Shown one piece after another: positions 16,276-24,262 of a stretch of DNA of 43,175 bases. The position numbers and the translations under genes are program-made. The notes under the pieces are model-generated. The model made no database searches, was not told the origin of the DNA, and worked only from the letters and a program-made list of their open reading frames with translations. The DNA lies in NCBI GenBank assembly GCA_964565705.1, contig CAZMGD010000026.1, positions 1-43,175 of the forward strand, read 5' to 3'. Position 1 is the first letter of the stretch; each line of letters begins with the position of its first letter. Source of the DNA: CAZMGD01 sp964565705. GTDB lineage: Bacteria; Actinomycetota; Acidimicrobiia; Acidimicrobiales; Ilumatobacteraceae.

Positions 16276-16669
16276 ACTCCTTCGGGTGGAGGTCGAGCGC
16301 GAGGCTGTTCATGCAGAAGCGGTCACCGGTCGGCTGCGGGCCGTCCGGGAACACGTGGCCGAGGTGAGAGCCGCACCGCTTGCAGCGCGCCTCGGTGCGC
16401 ACCATGCCGTGACCGCGATCCTCGACCAACTCGACCGCCTCGGCGTTCTTCGGCTCAGAGAAGCTCGGCCACCCGCTGCCCGACTCGAACTTGGTGGACG
16501 CGTCGAACAGCTCGGCACCGCAGGCCGCGCAACGGTAGGTGCCGTCGCTGTGCTCGTCGACGTACTTCCCGGTCCACGCCCGCTCGGTGCCGGCCCGGCG
16601 CAGCACCTGGAACTGCTCGGGCGTGAGGAGCTCACGCCATTCCTCGTCGGTCCGTTCGATCTCGGCCAT
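16274..16669 (-). CDS. msrB: Peptide-methionine (R)-S-oxide reductase MsrB
   Basis: MsrB reduces methionine-R-sulfoxide in damaged proteins using thioredoxin. The 131-aa protein has the two zinc-binding CxxC pairs (CAACG and CKRCG), the conserved FESGSGWPSF and HLGHVFPDGP segments, and the catalytic Cys in DRFCMNSLAL near the C-terminus. I choose the ATG at 16669 rather than the one at 16693 because AAAGGAA lies 8 nt upstream of it. It is divergent from the SDR gene at 16735. A remnant acetyltransferase abuts its 3' end. Cytoplasmic. Confidence 0.96.
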   Translation of the reverse strand: MAEIERTDEEWRELLTPEQFQVLRRAGTERAWTGKYVDEHSDGTYRCAACGAELFDASTKFESGSGWPSFSEPKNAEAVELVEDRGHGMVRTEARCKRCGSHLGHVFPDGPQPTGDRFCMNSLALDLHPKE

Positions 16670-16734
16670 CGCTGGGTTCCTTTCGTCGGGCACGCGTACC
16701 GTATGCGAACGGCAATCGGCCGTGAAGGGGGAAC

Positions 16735-17538
16735 ATGCAGGACTTCGCAGGACGGGTCGCGGTCGTCACCGGCGCCGGCAACGGGATCGGCCGCGCCTAC
16801 GCCGCAGCGCTGGCAGGGCTCGGCATGCATCTCGTGCTCGCCGACATCGACAGGGACGCGCTGGACGCGGTGACGCCGACGCTCAGAGACGCTCGATCCG
16901 TCGCCAGCGTCGTCACCGACGTGAGCGATCCGGCATCGGTGCACGCACTCGCCGACACCGCGTACGACAGGCACGGGGCCGTGCACCTGCTCTGCAACAA
17001 CGCCGGCGTCAGCCTCACCCGGCGCATCGTCGACGCCACCCACGAGGACTGGGACTGGCTGCTCGGGGTCAACCTGTGGGGGGTCATCCACGGCATCCAG
17101 GCGTTCGTGGCGCGGATGGTCGCCGGCGGCGAGGAGGGCCACGTCGTCAACACCGCGTCGATCGCCAGCTGGTTCGTCGTCCCGTCGTACGGCGTCTACG
17201 CCGCGTCCAAGCACGCGGTCGCCGCGATCAGCGACGCGCTCGCCGCCGAGCTCGCTGCCGACGGTGCTCGGATCGGCGTGACCGCGGTCTGCCCGTCGCT
17301 GGTCCGCACCCGCTTGTTCAGCTCCGAGCGCAATCGACCCGACGTGCTCGCCGGCGAGGCCAGCTTCGACGATGCCGAGCAGCGTCGCATCGACGACATC
17401 ACCGACGACATCCAGTCACCCGACGACGTGGCGGCGGCGATGATCGCCGCCGTCCGGGCCGGCGACTTGTGGGCGTTCCCCAACCGCGAGCGCCTCGACG
17501 TCGTGCGCGCCCGCTACGAGACGATCTTCGGCCGGTGA
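16735..17538 (+). CDS. SDR family NAD(P)-dependent oxidoreductase
   Basis: The 267-aa classical SDR has TGAGNGIG at residues 12-19, NNAG at 88-91, a Ser near 142 and Tyr155/Lys159 in YAASK. The C-terminal part (SSERNRPDVLAGE onward) resembles SDRs annotated as oxidoreductases of unknown substrate in Mycobacterium-like genomes. An AAGGGGGA ribosome site lies just before the ATG. It stands alone, divergent from msrB and convergent with the long catabolic operon that ends at 17610. Confidence 0.88.
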   Translation: MQDFAGRVAVVTGAGNGIGRAYAAALAGLGMHLVLADIDRDALDAVTPTLRDARSVASVVTDVSDPASVHALADTAYDRHGAVHLLCNNAGVSLTRRIVDATHEDWDWLLGVNLWGVIHGIQAFVARMVAGGEEGHVVNTASIASWFVVPSYGVYAASKHAVAAISDALAAELAADGARIGVTAVCPSLVRTRLFSSERNRPDVLAGEASFDDAEQRRIDDITDDIQSPDDVAAAMIAAVRAGDLWAFPNRERLDVVRARYETIFGR

Positions 17539-17546
17539 CCGCCGCG

Positions 17547-17588
17547 ATGTCACGACATTGGTCGACCGGTCGACCAGATCGGTGACAT
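17547..17588. terminator. 42-bp palindrome between convergent genes
   Basis: Outer arms ATGTCAC / GTGACAT and an inner GGTCGACC repeated back to back form one symmetric structure centred at 17567, with a short mismatched region on each side. It lies in the gap between the SDR stop (17538) and the operon end (17610). A bidirectional terminator is the simplest reading; there is no T-run. Confidence 0.45.
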
Positions 17589-17609
17589 GGCGGCGGGGTG
17601 TGGCGATGG

Positions 17610-18362
17610 TCAGTTGATCGGGCAGCTGCCGCCGTCGGCCATCACCGTGTTGCCGGTGAGGTAGCGGGCGTCGTCGGAGAGCAGGAACCGGACCACGGGA
17701 CCGACGTCGAGCGCCGAGTCGCCGAGCCGGCCGAGCGGGTTGCGGCCCATCAACCGGGCCGCCATCTCCGGGTCCATCTCGAACGCCCGCTCCATCGCCG
17801 GCGTGCCGGCGAGCGGAGCGACGCAGTTGATCCGCACCCCCGCCGGGCCCCACTCCCTGGCGAGGCTGCGCACGATGCCGCGCTGAGCGCCCTTCACACC
17901 GGCGTAGGGACTGAGCTTGGCCTTGCCCTCGAACCCGGCCTCGGATGTGAACACCACCATCGCGCCGCGCGACTCGCGCAGGTGCGGGAACGCAGCGACG
18001 GCGAGCACGTGCAGCCCGGTCAGCGACACGGCCATGTGGTCGGCCAGGTCGGCCAGCGGCGCGTCGGCGAAGACGACCGGCTTCGGGGACAGCCCACTCG
18101 TCGCGTTGTGCACCACACCATCCAGGCGCCCGTCCGTCGCGACGACCGCCCCGATCGCTGCGTGCACCGACGCCGCATCGCCCGCGTCACAGGTCACGAA
18201 GTGCCCGGTGCCCCCGCGGTCGGTGACCTCGGCGGCGACCTGCTCGCCCTCGGCCTGGCGGCGGGCGGCGATCCACACCGACCAGCCAGCCTCGGCGCAG
18301 GCGTGGGCGACGCCGCGGCCGACGCCGCCGCTGGCCCCGGTGATGAACACGATCTTGCTCAT
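17610..18362 (-). CDS. SDR family oxidoreductase, last gene of the catabolic operon
   Basis: The 250-aa classical SDR has TGASGGVG at residues 8-15, HNAT in place of NNAG at 85-88, Ser140, Tyr153 and Lys157 in SPYAGVKG, and the C-terminal DARYLTGNTVMADGG typical of the fabG-like group. It probably oxidises or reduces a hydroxyacyl or alcohol intermediate made by the operon. Its ATG overlaps the stop of the preceding SDR-like gene as ATGA, so the two products are likely made together, perhaps as a heteromer. The operon ends here before a 42-bp palindrome. Confidence 0.88.
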   Translation of the reverse strand: MSKIVFITGASGGVGRGVAHACAEAGWSVWIAARRQAEGEQVAAEVTDRGGTGHFVTCDAGDAASVHAAIGAVVATDGRLDGVVHNATSGLSPKPVVFADAPLADLADHMAVSLTGLHVLAVAAFPHLRESRGAMVVFTSEAGFEGKAKLSPYAGVKGAQRGIVRSLAREWGPAGVRINCVAPLAGTPAMERAFEMDPEMAARLMGRNPLGRLGDSALDVGPVVRFLLSDDARYLTGNTVMADGGSCPIN

Positions 18363-18973
18363 CGCCAGCTCCTCCCCGCATCCGCGTGGACGACGGTGCC
18401 GGTCACGCCGACGACGCCGGGCCCGAGCAACATCGCCCCCGCCGCGGCGAGTTCCGAGTCAATCGTGCCGGGGAACGACGGCAGCGGCGGCGACGGGGAG
18501 ACGACCGGCCCGCTCACGAACCGCGCGGGCGTGGTGACGGCGTTGACCCGGACGCCCCGCGGTCCCTCGGACCGCGCGAGCGACCGTACGAACGCCTCGA
18601 CGGCGTCGGCCATCCCGCTCTCCGGGGCCCACCCGGCGCAGTCGAGCGGCGACGGGCGCTCGGCGACGGCCACGATCGCGCCGACGTCAGCCACCCGGCG
18701 GGCCGCGGCACCGAGCGCCGCGTACCACTGCGCGAACGTGCGCTCGGCGCGCGCCGTGAACTCCTCCGCGTCCATCTCGCAGAACGGCACCGGGCGGTGC
18801 TCGGCCCGCCAGACGGCGACGGCGATCCGATCGACCGGCTCGGCGTCGCCCACCTCGGCCCGCCACCGCTCCAGCTCCGCCGGATCCACCGTGTCCGGGA
18901 CGGCCACGAAGTCCGCCCCCCACGCCTCGCCGAGTGAGCGCAGCTCCGGGATGTCAGCAGCGATCAACAACAT
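18359..18973 (-). CDS. Degenerate SDR-like protein lacking the cofactor and YxxxK motifs
   Basis: The 204-aa protein begins MLLIAADIPELRSLGEAWGA, with no GxxxGxG cofactor loop. Later parts still resemble an SDR: AFVRSLARSEGPRGVRVNAV corresponds to the helix and strand after the active site and GVTGTVVHADAGRSW to the C-terminal strand. The catalytic Tyr and Lys are not found where expected (GMADAVEAFVRSL). Such inactive SDRs can pair with an active partner. The partner here would be the SDR whose ATG overlaps this stop. It follows the TetR gene by 43 nt. Function is inferred from position only. Confidence 0.7.
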   Translation of the reverse strand: MLLIAADIPELRSLGEAWGADFVAVPDTVDPAELERWRAEVGDAEPVDRIAVAVWRAEHRPVPFCEMDAEEFTARAERTFAQWYAALGAAARRVADVGAIVAVAERPSPLDCAGWAPESGMADAVEAFVRSLARSEGPRGVRVNAVTTPARFVSGPVVSPSPPLPSFPGTIDSELAAAGAMLLGPGVVGVTGTVVHADAGRSWR

Positions 18974-19016
18974 CGGCTCGACCTCAGCGTCGTCCGGTGT
19001 CCACAGCGCCGAACGT

Positions 19017-19607
19017 TCACACAGACCTGGACAGCTCGAGGCCGCTGGTGAACACGGTCTCGAGCTGCTCGTAGGGGTTGGACTTCTTGCTGGCCGGCTG
19101 GTCGCCGTAGCGCACCGGATCGAGCATCGCGTGGATCGCTCCGGTGGCCATCCGGCTGACCAGCTCCGGGCTCATCGTCGGACGGATCGTGCCGTCGGCG
19201 ATGCCGTCCTTGATGACCTTGCGCCACGTGGCGAGCGTGCGCACGCTGGTCTCGCGCACGTCCTTCAGCTCGTCGAGGGTCGAGAGCGCCTGCCAGTCGT
19301 AGTGCAGGATCGTCAGCTCCTCCGGGTAGCGCTCGCACACGTCGTAGGTGGCCCGCAGCAAGAGGCGGAAGCGGTCGGCTCCCGTCCCCTCGAACGAGCT
19401 GGCCGTGCGCTGGGCGGTCAGCAGGTCGCGGTAGAAGACGGCGACGATCTCCTCCACCAACTGGGCCTTGGACGCGAAGTGGGTGTAGAGGCTGCCGGCC
19501 AGCAGACCGGACGCGTCGGCGATGTCGCGCATCGACGTGCCGAAGTACCCGCGCTCGGCGAAGAGCTGGCGGGCGACGGCGAGGATCTCGTCACGGCGTG
19601 CGGACAA
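19017..19607 (-). CDS. TetR/AcrR family transcriptional regulator
   Basis: The 196-aa protein has a TetR helix-turn-helix in the first 50 residues (ILAVARQLFAERGYFGTSMR, DIADASGLLAGSLYTHFASK) and a larger all-helical ligand domain. The start is a TTG at 19607 preceded by CGGAGG at 6 nt. It lies inside the operon, 27 nt after the aldehyde dehydrogenase, so it is most likely transcribed from the same promoter at about 26000 and controls it through the palindrome there. The same motif before the genes at 1647 and 36161 suggests a small regulon. The inducer would be a pathway compound. Confidence 0.9.
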   Translation of the reverse strand: MSARRDEILAVARQLFAERGYFGTSMRDIADASGLLAGSLYTHFASKAQLVEEIVAVFYRDLLTAQRTASSFEGTGADRFRLLLRATYDVCERYPEELTILHYDWQALSTLDELKDVRETSVRTLATWRKVIKDGIADGTIRPTMSPELVSRMATGAIHAMLDPVRYGDQPASKKSNPYEQLETVFTSGLELSRSV

Positions 19608-19634
19608 CGGCGGCCTCCGGTTCAGGCGACTGCG

Positions 19635-21098
19635 TCATCCGGCGATGAACACGTTCTTCGATTGCACGAACTCCTCGATGCCCCATCGACCACCCTCCCG
19701 CCCGAAGCCGCTCTGCTTGTAGCCCCCGAACGGAGCACCGGGCGACATGCCGGGCAGGCCGTTGGCGATCACCATGCCCGCCTGGAGGGCGGCGGCCACG
19801 CGGTGCACCCGGCTCGCGTCACGGGTGTGGAGGTAGGCGCCGAGGCCGAAGTCGCTGTCGTTGGCCTTGGCCACGACCTCGTCCTCGGTGGAGAAGCGCA
19901 GCACCGACAGCACCGGGCCGAAGATCTCGTTGGTGGCCAGGTCGCTGCCGTGCTCGACGTCACCGAAGATCGTCGGGGCGACGTAGTAACCGGACGCCAG
20001 GTCGCCGCCGAGCCGGTCGCCGCCGGTCAGGAGCCGGCCGGACCGCTCGGCCTGTGCCCGCTGGATCGTGCCGAGGATCCGCTCGCACGCCCGCTCGTGC
20101 ACGACCGGGCCCATGAACGTGGCGGGATCGGAGGGATCGCCGACGGCGAGCGCCTCGGCCTGGGCGACCAGGCGGTCGATCACCTGGTCGTACACGTCGT
20201 CTTGCACGTAGAGGCGGGTCGGGAGCGCGCAGCCCTGGCCCGACAGCAACCCGACGCCGAACAGCACGGCGAGGCTGGCCGCAGTGTCGAGGTCGGCGTC
20301 GGCGAAGACGATGTTGGCCGACTTGCCGCCGAGCTCCAGCGCCAGCGGCTTCAGCGTCTCGGCGGCGGCGATCATCACCTCGCGGGCGGTCACCTTGCCG
20401 CCGGTGAACGACACCTTGCCGACGCGGGGGTCGCGGGTCAGCGCCTGACCGGCCGCGGCGCCGCCCGTCACGACGTTGAGCACACCGGGCGGGAGGCCCG
20501 CCTCGAGCGCCAGTTCGGCGAAGCGCAGCGCCCCGAACGGGGCGATCTCCGGCGGCTTGGCGACGACTGCGTTGCCGGCGGCGAGCGCCGGTGCGACCTT
20601 CTGACCCATCCCCATCATCGGGCCGTTCCACGGCACGATCGCGCCGATCACCCCGTACGGTTCGGGCAGCACGTAGTCGAGGCCACCACCCGAGATCGGC
20701 ACGACGGTGCCGGTCAGCTTGTCGACCCAGCCGGCGTAGTAGCGCACCCATCCGGCGGCGTAGACGCCGGGGCGCATCGTGCTGATCGGTGTGCCGTTGT
20801 CGCGGGCGTTGAGCGCCGCCGACGCGTCGTCGTTCTCGACCAGCAGGTCGGCGAGGCGGTGCAGGATCGCGGCCCGTTCCTCGAGCGGCATCGCTCGCCA
20901 CACCGGCGCCGCGGCAGCCGCGGCAGTGATCGCCGCGTCCATCTCCGTCGCGCCGCCGAGCGGCACCTCGGCCTGCAGCTGGCCGGTGTTCGGGTCGTGG
21001 TGCTCGTAGCGCCCGGCCGAATCACCCGCCGTCCAACCGTCGCCGACCAGGTGCCCCTGGCCGGCGAGCCGCTGGATCGTGTCCGCTGCCACTGTCAT
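19635..21098 (-). CDS. Aldehyde dehydrogenase family protein
   Basis: The 487-aa enzyme oxidises an aldehyde to an acid with NAD(P). PWNGP at 156-160, Glu255 in LELGGKS and the nucleophile Cys290 in GQGCALPTR are in place, as are EIFGPV and the C-terminal PFGGYKQSGFGREGG. The usual FTGS loop reads FTGGKVTA at 231-238, a small deviation. The ATG at 21098 is preceded by AGGAGG at 7 nt and overlaps the stop of the D-aminoacylase-like gene as ATGA. In this operon it probably handles an aldehyde released from an alcohol by the SDRs. Substrate unknown. Confidence 0.93.
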   Translation of the reverse strand: MTVAADTIQRLAGQGHLVGDGWTAGDSAGRYEHHDPNTGQLQAEVPLGGATEMDAAITAAAAAAPVWRAMPLEERAAILHRLADLLVENDDASAALNARDNGTPISTMRPGVYAAGWVRYYAGWVDKLTGTVVPISGGGLDYVLPEPYGVIGAIVPWNGPMMGMGQKVAPALAAGNAVVAKPPEIAPFGALRFAELALEAGLPPGVLNVVTGGAAAGQALTRDPRVGKVSFTGGKVTAREVMIAAAETLKPLALELGGKSANIVFADADLDTAASLAVLFGVGLLSGQGCALPTRLYVQDDVYDQVIDRLVAQAEALAVGDPSDPATFMGPVVHERACERILGTIQRAQAERSGRLLTGGDRLGGDLASGYYVAPTIFGDVEHGSDLATNEIFGPVLSVLRFSTEDEVVAKANDSDFGLGAYLHTRDASRVHRVAAALQAGMVIANGLPGMSPGAPFGGYKQSGFGREGGRWGIEEFVQSKNVFIAG

Positions 21099-22759
21099 GA
21101 AACGCCTCCTCTGAGCAGTCGGCCGGGGCCGTCGTGGTGGACGTCCTCGCCGTTCAACCGGATGGCTTCCCCCGCCACCCACATGTGCTCGATGCCGATC
21201 GAGTCGGCGACGAGCCGATCCGCCCCGCCCGGGAAGTCGTCGACCCGGCGGGGCAGGCTGGTGCCGACGGTCTCGGCGTCGAACACGACGACGTCGGCGA
21301 CCGCGCCGGGCGCGAGCACCCCGCGGTCCTCCAGGCCGTAGACCATCGCCGGGTGTCCGGTCAGCCGCCACACCGCCTTCTCCAGGCTGAGCACACCCTT
21401 GTCCCGGCTCCAGTGGCCGAGCAGGTGCGTCGAGAAGTTGGCGTCGCAGAGCTGGCTGGTGTGGGCGCCGGCGTCGGACAGGCCGAGCAGCAGCTGGTCG
21501 TTGCCGAGCAGGCGGCCGACACCGTCCTCGTCGTCGTTGGTCATCGCCACGAGGAAGCGGGTCTCGAACCCCTCCTGGGCGGCGAGCTCGACCATCACGT
21601 CCATCGACGTCCGGCCCGTCCCGTGGGCCAGCTCGGCCAGCGTCGGCCCGTAGCACAGCTCGCCATGCACGTCGCTCTCGGCCACCTGGGCCCGGTCGAT
21701 GATGTTGCCCCAGGCCGCACGCACCTGCGGATCGGCGCGGTCACGCCAGTCCTGCTGGAGGTACAGGCCAGCTCGGCCGGCGCGCTCCAGACCGAGGATC
21801 TCGGCGAAGGCCGGCACGTTGGCGAACGGGAACGGGTCGTTGAGCGTGATCTGGACGACGATCGGGCGGCAGGCGACCTGCGGGTACACCTCGCCGCCGG
21901 CGGCGAGCACGCGGGCCGACACGTCGTCGGAGTAGCCGGGCTGGTTGAGCGCCGACATGATCGCCGCCCAGCTGACCGGGCGGCCGACGTCCTTCGAGAG
22001 CTGGGCCAGCTCGTCGACGAAGAGGTCGGGCCCCCAGGTGGCCTCGATCGTGCCCCGCCCGGCGTCGCCGAGCGCGCCGGCCATCTCCCAGATCTCCGAC
22101 AGAGCAGCGGCGCGGCTGGGTACCGGCTTGCCGTAGGCGCCGAGGTGCGACTGCGAGCGCGACGTCGAGAAGCCGATCGCGCCGGCGTCGATCGCCTCGC
22201 GCACGATCGCCCGCATCGCAGCGACCTCGTCGGCGGTGGCCTCGCGCTCGGTCGCGTCGTCGCCCATCACGTAGAAGCGCAGCGGCGTGTGGCCGATCAG
22301 CGGGGCGACGTTGATCCGCAGTCGCAGCGCGTCGAGGGCTTCGAGGTACTCGGGGAAGGTCTCGAACGTCCACGGGATGCCGGCCTCGAGCGCGTCGAGC
22401 GGCATGCCCTCGACGTTCTCCAGCACGCGCATCACCGTGTCCCGGCCCTCGGGCTTCGTCGGGGCGATGCCGAAGCCGCAGTTGCCCATGATCACCGTCG
22501 TGACCCCGTGCCAGGAGGATGGCGTGACGTCGGGATCCCACAGCACCTGAGCGTCGTAGTGGGTGTGCGGGTCGATGAAGCCGGGGGCGACGATCAGGCC
22601 GTCGCAGTCGATCTCGATCGCGTCACCCGCCTGCATGTGGCTGATCTCCCCGATGGCGACGATCCTGCCGTCGGCCAGCAGCGCGTCGGCCTGCACACCC
22701 GGTTCGCCGGTGCCGTCGACGACCGTGCCGCCGCGCAGCACGACCGGTTGCGCGGTCAT
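21095..22759 (-). CDS. N-acyl-D-amino-acid deacylase-like amidohydrolase
   Basis: The 554-aa protein belongs to the amidohydrolase superfamily branch of D-aminoacylases and dihydroorotase-like enzymes. The metal motif HTHYDAQ is near residue 65, followed by WHGVTTVIMGNCGFGIAP as in D-aminoacylases. A late Asp is in LSDAGAHTSQ (about 435), and the small beta-sandwich is built from both ends (VVLRGGTVVDGTGEPG and GVLAPGAVADVVVFD). It would hydrolyse an amide or a related C-N bond. It shares the operon with a paralog at 24263. Both neighbours overlap it as ATGA, implying tight coupling. The physiological substrate is unknown. Confidence 0.88.
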   Translation of the reverse strand: MTAQPVVLRGGTVVDGTGEPGVQADALLADGRIVAIGEISHMQAGDAIEIDCDGLIVAPGFIDPHTHYDAQVLWDPDVTPSSWHGVTTVIMGNCGFGIAPTKPEGRDTVMRVLENVEGMPLDALEAGIPWTFETFPEYLEALDALRLRINVAPLIGHTPLRFYVMGDDATEREATADEVAAMRAIVREAIDAGAIGFSTSRSQSHLGAYGKPVPSRAAALSEIWEMAGALGDAGRGTIEATWGPDLFVDELAQLSKDVGRPVSWAAIMSALNQPGYSDDVSARVLAAGGEVYPQVACRPIVVQITLNDPFPFANVPAFAEILGLERAGRAGLYLQQDWRDRADPQVRAAWGNIIDRAQVAESDVHGELCYGPTLAELAHGTGRTSMDVMVELAAQEGFETRFLVAMTNDDEDGVGRLLGNDQLLLGLSDAGAHTSQLCDANFSTHLLGHWSRDKGVLSLEKAVWRLTGHPAMVYGLEDRGVLAPGAVADVVVFDAETVGTSLPRRVDDFPGGADRLVADSIGIEHMWVAGEAIRLNGEDVHHDGPGRLLRGGVS

Positions 22760-24234
22760 GCGGGCACCCCGTCACGCTCGGACTTGATCTGGGCGGCCAG
22801 CTCGGCGGTCGCGCCCTCGGCCGCGGTGCCGACGAAGAAGTCGGGGTTCTGGCGCAGCAGCAGGCGGGCCGGGTTCTCGAACACGAACTCCTTGAAGTCC
22901 TGCTCGGTGAGGATGCCCTTGCGGACGAGACCGTGCGCCTCCTCGACCACCTCGGCCATGTCGGGCACATCCCAGTGGCTCAGGTCGCTGGAGAACACCG
23001 GGCGCAGCCGGGCACCGTACGGGTTGCCGGGGGCGAACGCGAACGCGATCGTGCGGTCGTCGGCCTCGCAGCCGAAGTAGAAGTTGTCGACGAACTTGTC
23101 GACCAGCTCGCGCTTCGAACCGATCTGCAAGAAGCGCCACTCGTCGGGATCGTCGGGCGGCGTGCCGGCGCCGGGCAGCGCCCGCATCGCCGCGGCGAGG
23201 TCGATCTCGCCCGCCTTCTCCAGCAGGTCGGCGCCGTGGCTGGCGAAGTAGGCCTCGAACTCGGCCCAGTCGATCGACGCCGGGTCGAGTCGCTGGAGGT
23301 CGTCGAGGTTGCGCTTCTCCCAGTGCTCGAGCAGGTCGCAGAGCAGGATCGTGGCCCAGCCGACACCGCACTCCAGGAACCCGAAGTTGAGGCCGGGGAA
23401 GCGGTTGGTCACGCCGCCCATGAACAGCGACTTGCACAGCGAGTGCATCCGCTGGGCGAACGAGCCGACGTGGTTGAACGTGTAGTTCGTCGTCGCCGTG
23501 AACGAACCGGACGGCATGTGGCCGAGGCCGCCGTGGAACAGCGCGGCGAACCCCAGCTCCTCGGTCTTGGCCCACACCGGGTCGTAGTCGTACGGGCTGT
23601 CGATGCCGAACCAGTCGAAGTAATGAGTCTGGCCGGGGAACAGGAACGGCGTCGGGTTGTCCAGCTCCGGCTTCGGGATGGCGCGGGTGACGCCTTCGGG
23701 GAAGCCGACCGCCTTGAGGCCGAGCGACTTGCAGAACTCCAGCTCGCGCACCGCCTCCTCGGGCGTGTGCGCCGGCACGACACCGGCCGCGGTCATCCGG
23801 TCCGAGTACTTCGCGTACATGTCGGCGTAGAACATGTTGAAGCCGCGGCAGACGCCGACGCGCAGGTCCTCGTCGTCGATCCCGGCGATGCCGAACCCCT
23901 TGGTCGGGTACAGCACCGAGTAGTCGATGCCGAGCTCGTCGAAGCGCTCGTACAGCAGCCCGGGGATTGCCCCGGTGGCGAGGTCGCGGGTGTTCTTCGC
24001 CGGGGTGCCCCACCACGCCGACTGCGGCGTGCGCTGCTGGAGGCGCGTCGCCGTGTCCGCGCCGAGGATCTTGGCGATCGGCGACGGCTGGTTGACGTAG
24101 CGGTCGAACAGCGCCGGGCCGAGCGACTCGCGCAGGTACGGCATGATCGCCGGCATGAACTCGATGACGTGGCCGTCGACGTCGAGCACGGCGTGGCCGA
24201 GCTCGCGGCGGACGTCGCGAGACGTTGCACTCAT
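22756..24234 (-). CDS. Amidohydrolase family (amidohydrolase 2) protein
   Basis: The 492-aa protein belongs to the ACMSD-like amidohydrolase-2 group, which contains metal-dependent decarboxylases and hydrolases. It has the early DVDGHVIE metal motif (about 18-25), SVLYPTKGFG, a central HGGLGHMPSG and a late acidic motif in FSSDLSHWDVPDM (about 420-432). It resembles the family members common in actinobacterial catabolic clusters. A second member of the family is at 36948. The start lies 28 nt after the stop of the paralogous D-aminoacylase-like gene and the stop overlaps the next start. Substrate unknown. Confidence 0.87.
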   Translation of the reverse strand: MSATSRDVRRELGHAVLDVDGHVIEFMPAIMPYLRESLGPALFDRYVNQPSPIAKILGADTATRLQQRTPQSAWWGTPAKNTRDLATGAIPGLLYERFDELGIDYSVLYPTKGFGIAGIDDEDLRVGVCRGFNMFYADMYAKYSDRMTAAGVVPAHTPEEAVRELEFCKSLGLKAVGFPEGVTRAIPKPELDNPTPFLFPGQTHYFDWFGIDSPYDYDPVWAKTEELGFAALFHGGLGHMPSGSFTATTNYTFNHVGSFAQRMHSLCKSLFMGGVTNRFPGLNFGFLECGVGWATILLCDLLEHWEKRNLDDLQRLDPASIDWAEFEAYFASHGADLLEKAGEIDLAAAMRALPGAGTPPDDPDEWRFLQIGSKRELVDKFVDNFYFGCEADDRTIAFAFAPGNPYGARLRPVFSSDLSHWDVPDMAEVVEEAHGLVRKGILTEQDFKEFVFENPARLLLRQNPDFFVGTAAEGATAELAAQIKSERDGVPA

Positions 24235-24262
24235 GATCGATCCTCCAGGGACGTGAACTGGT

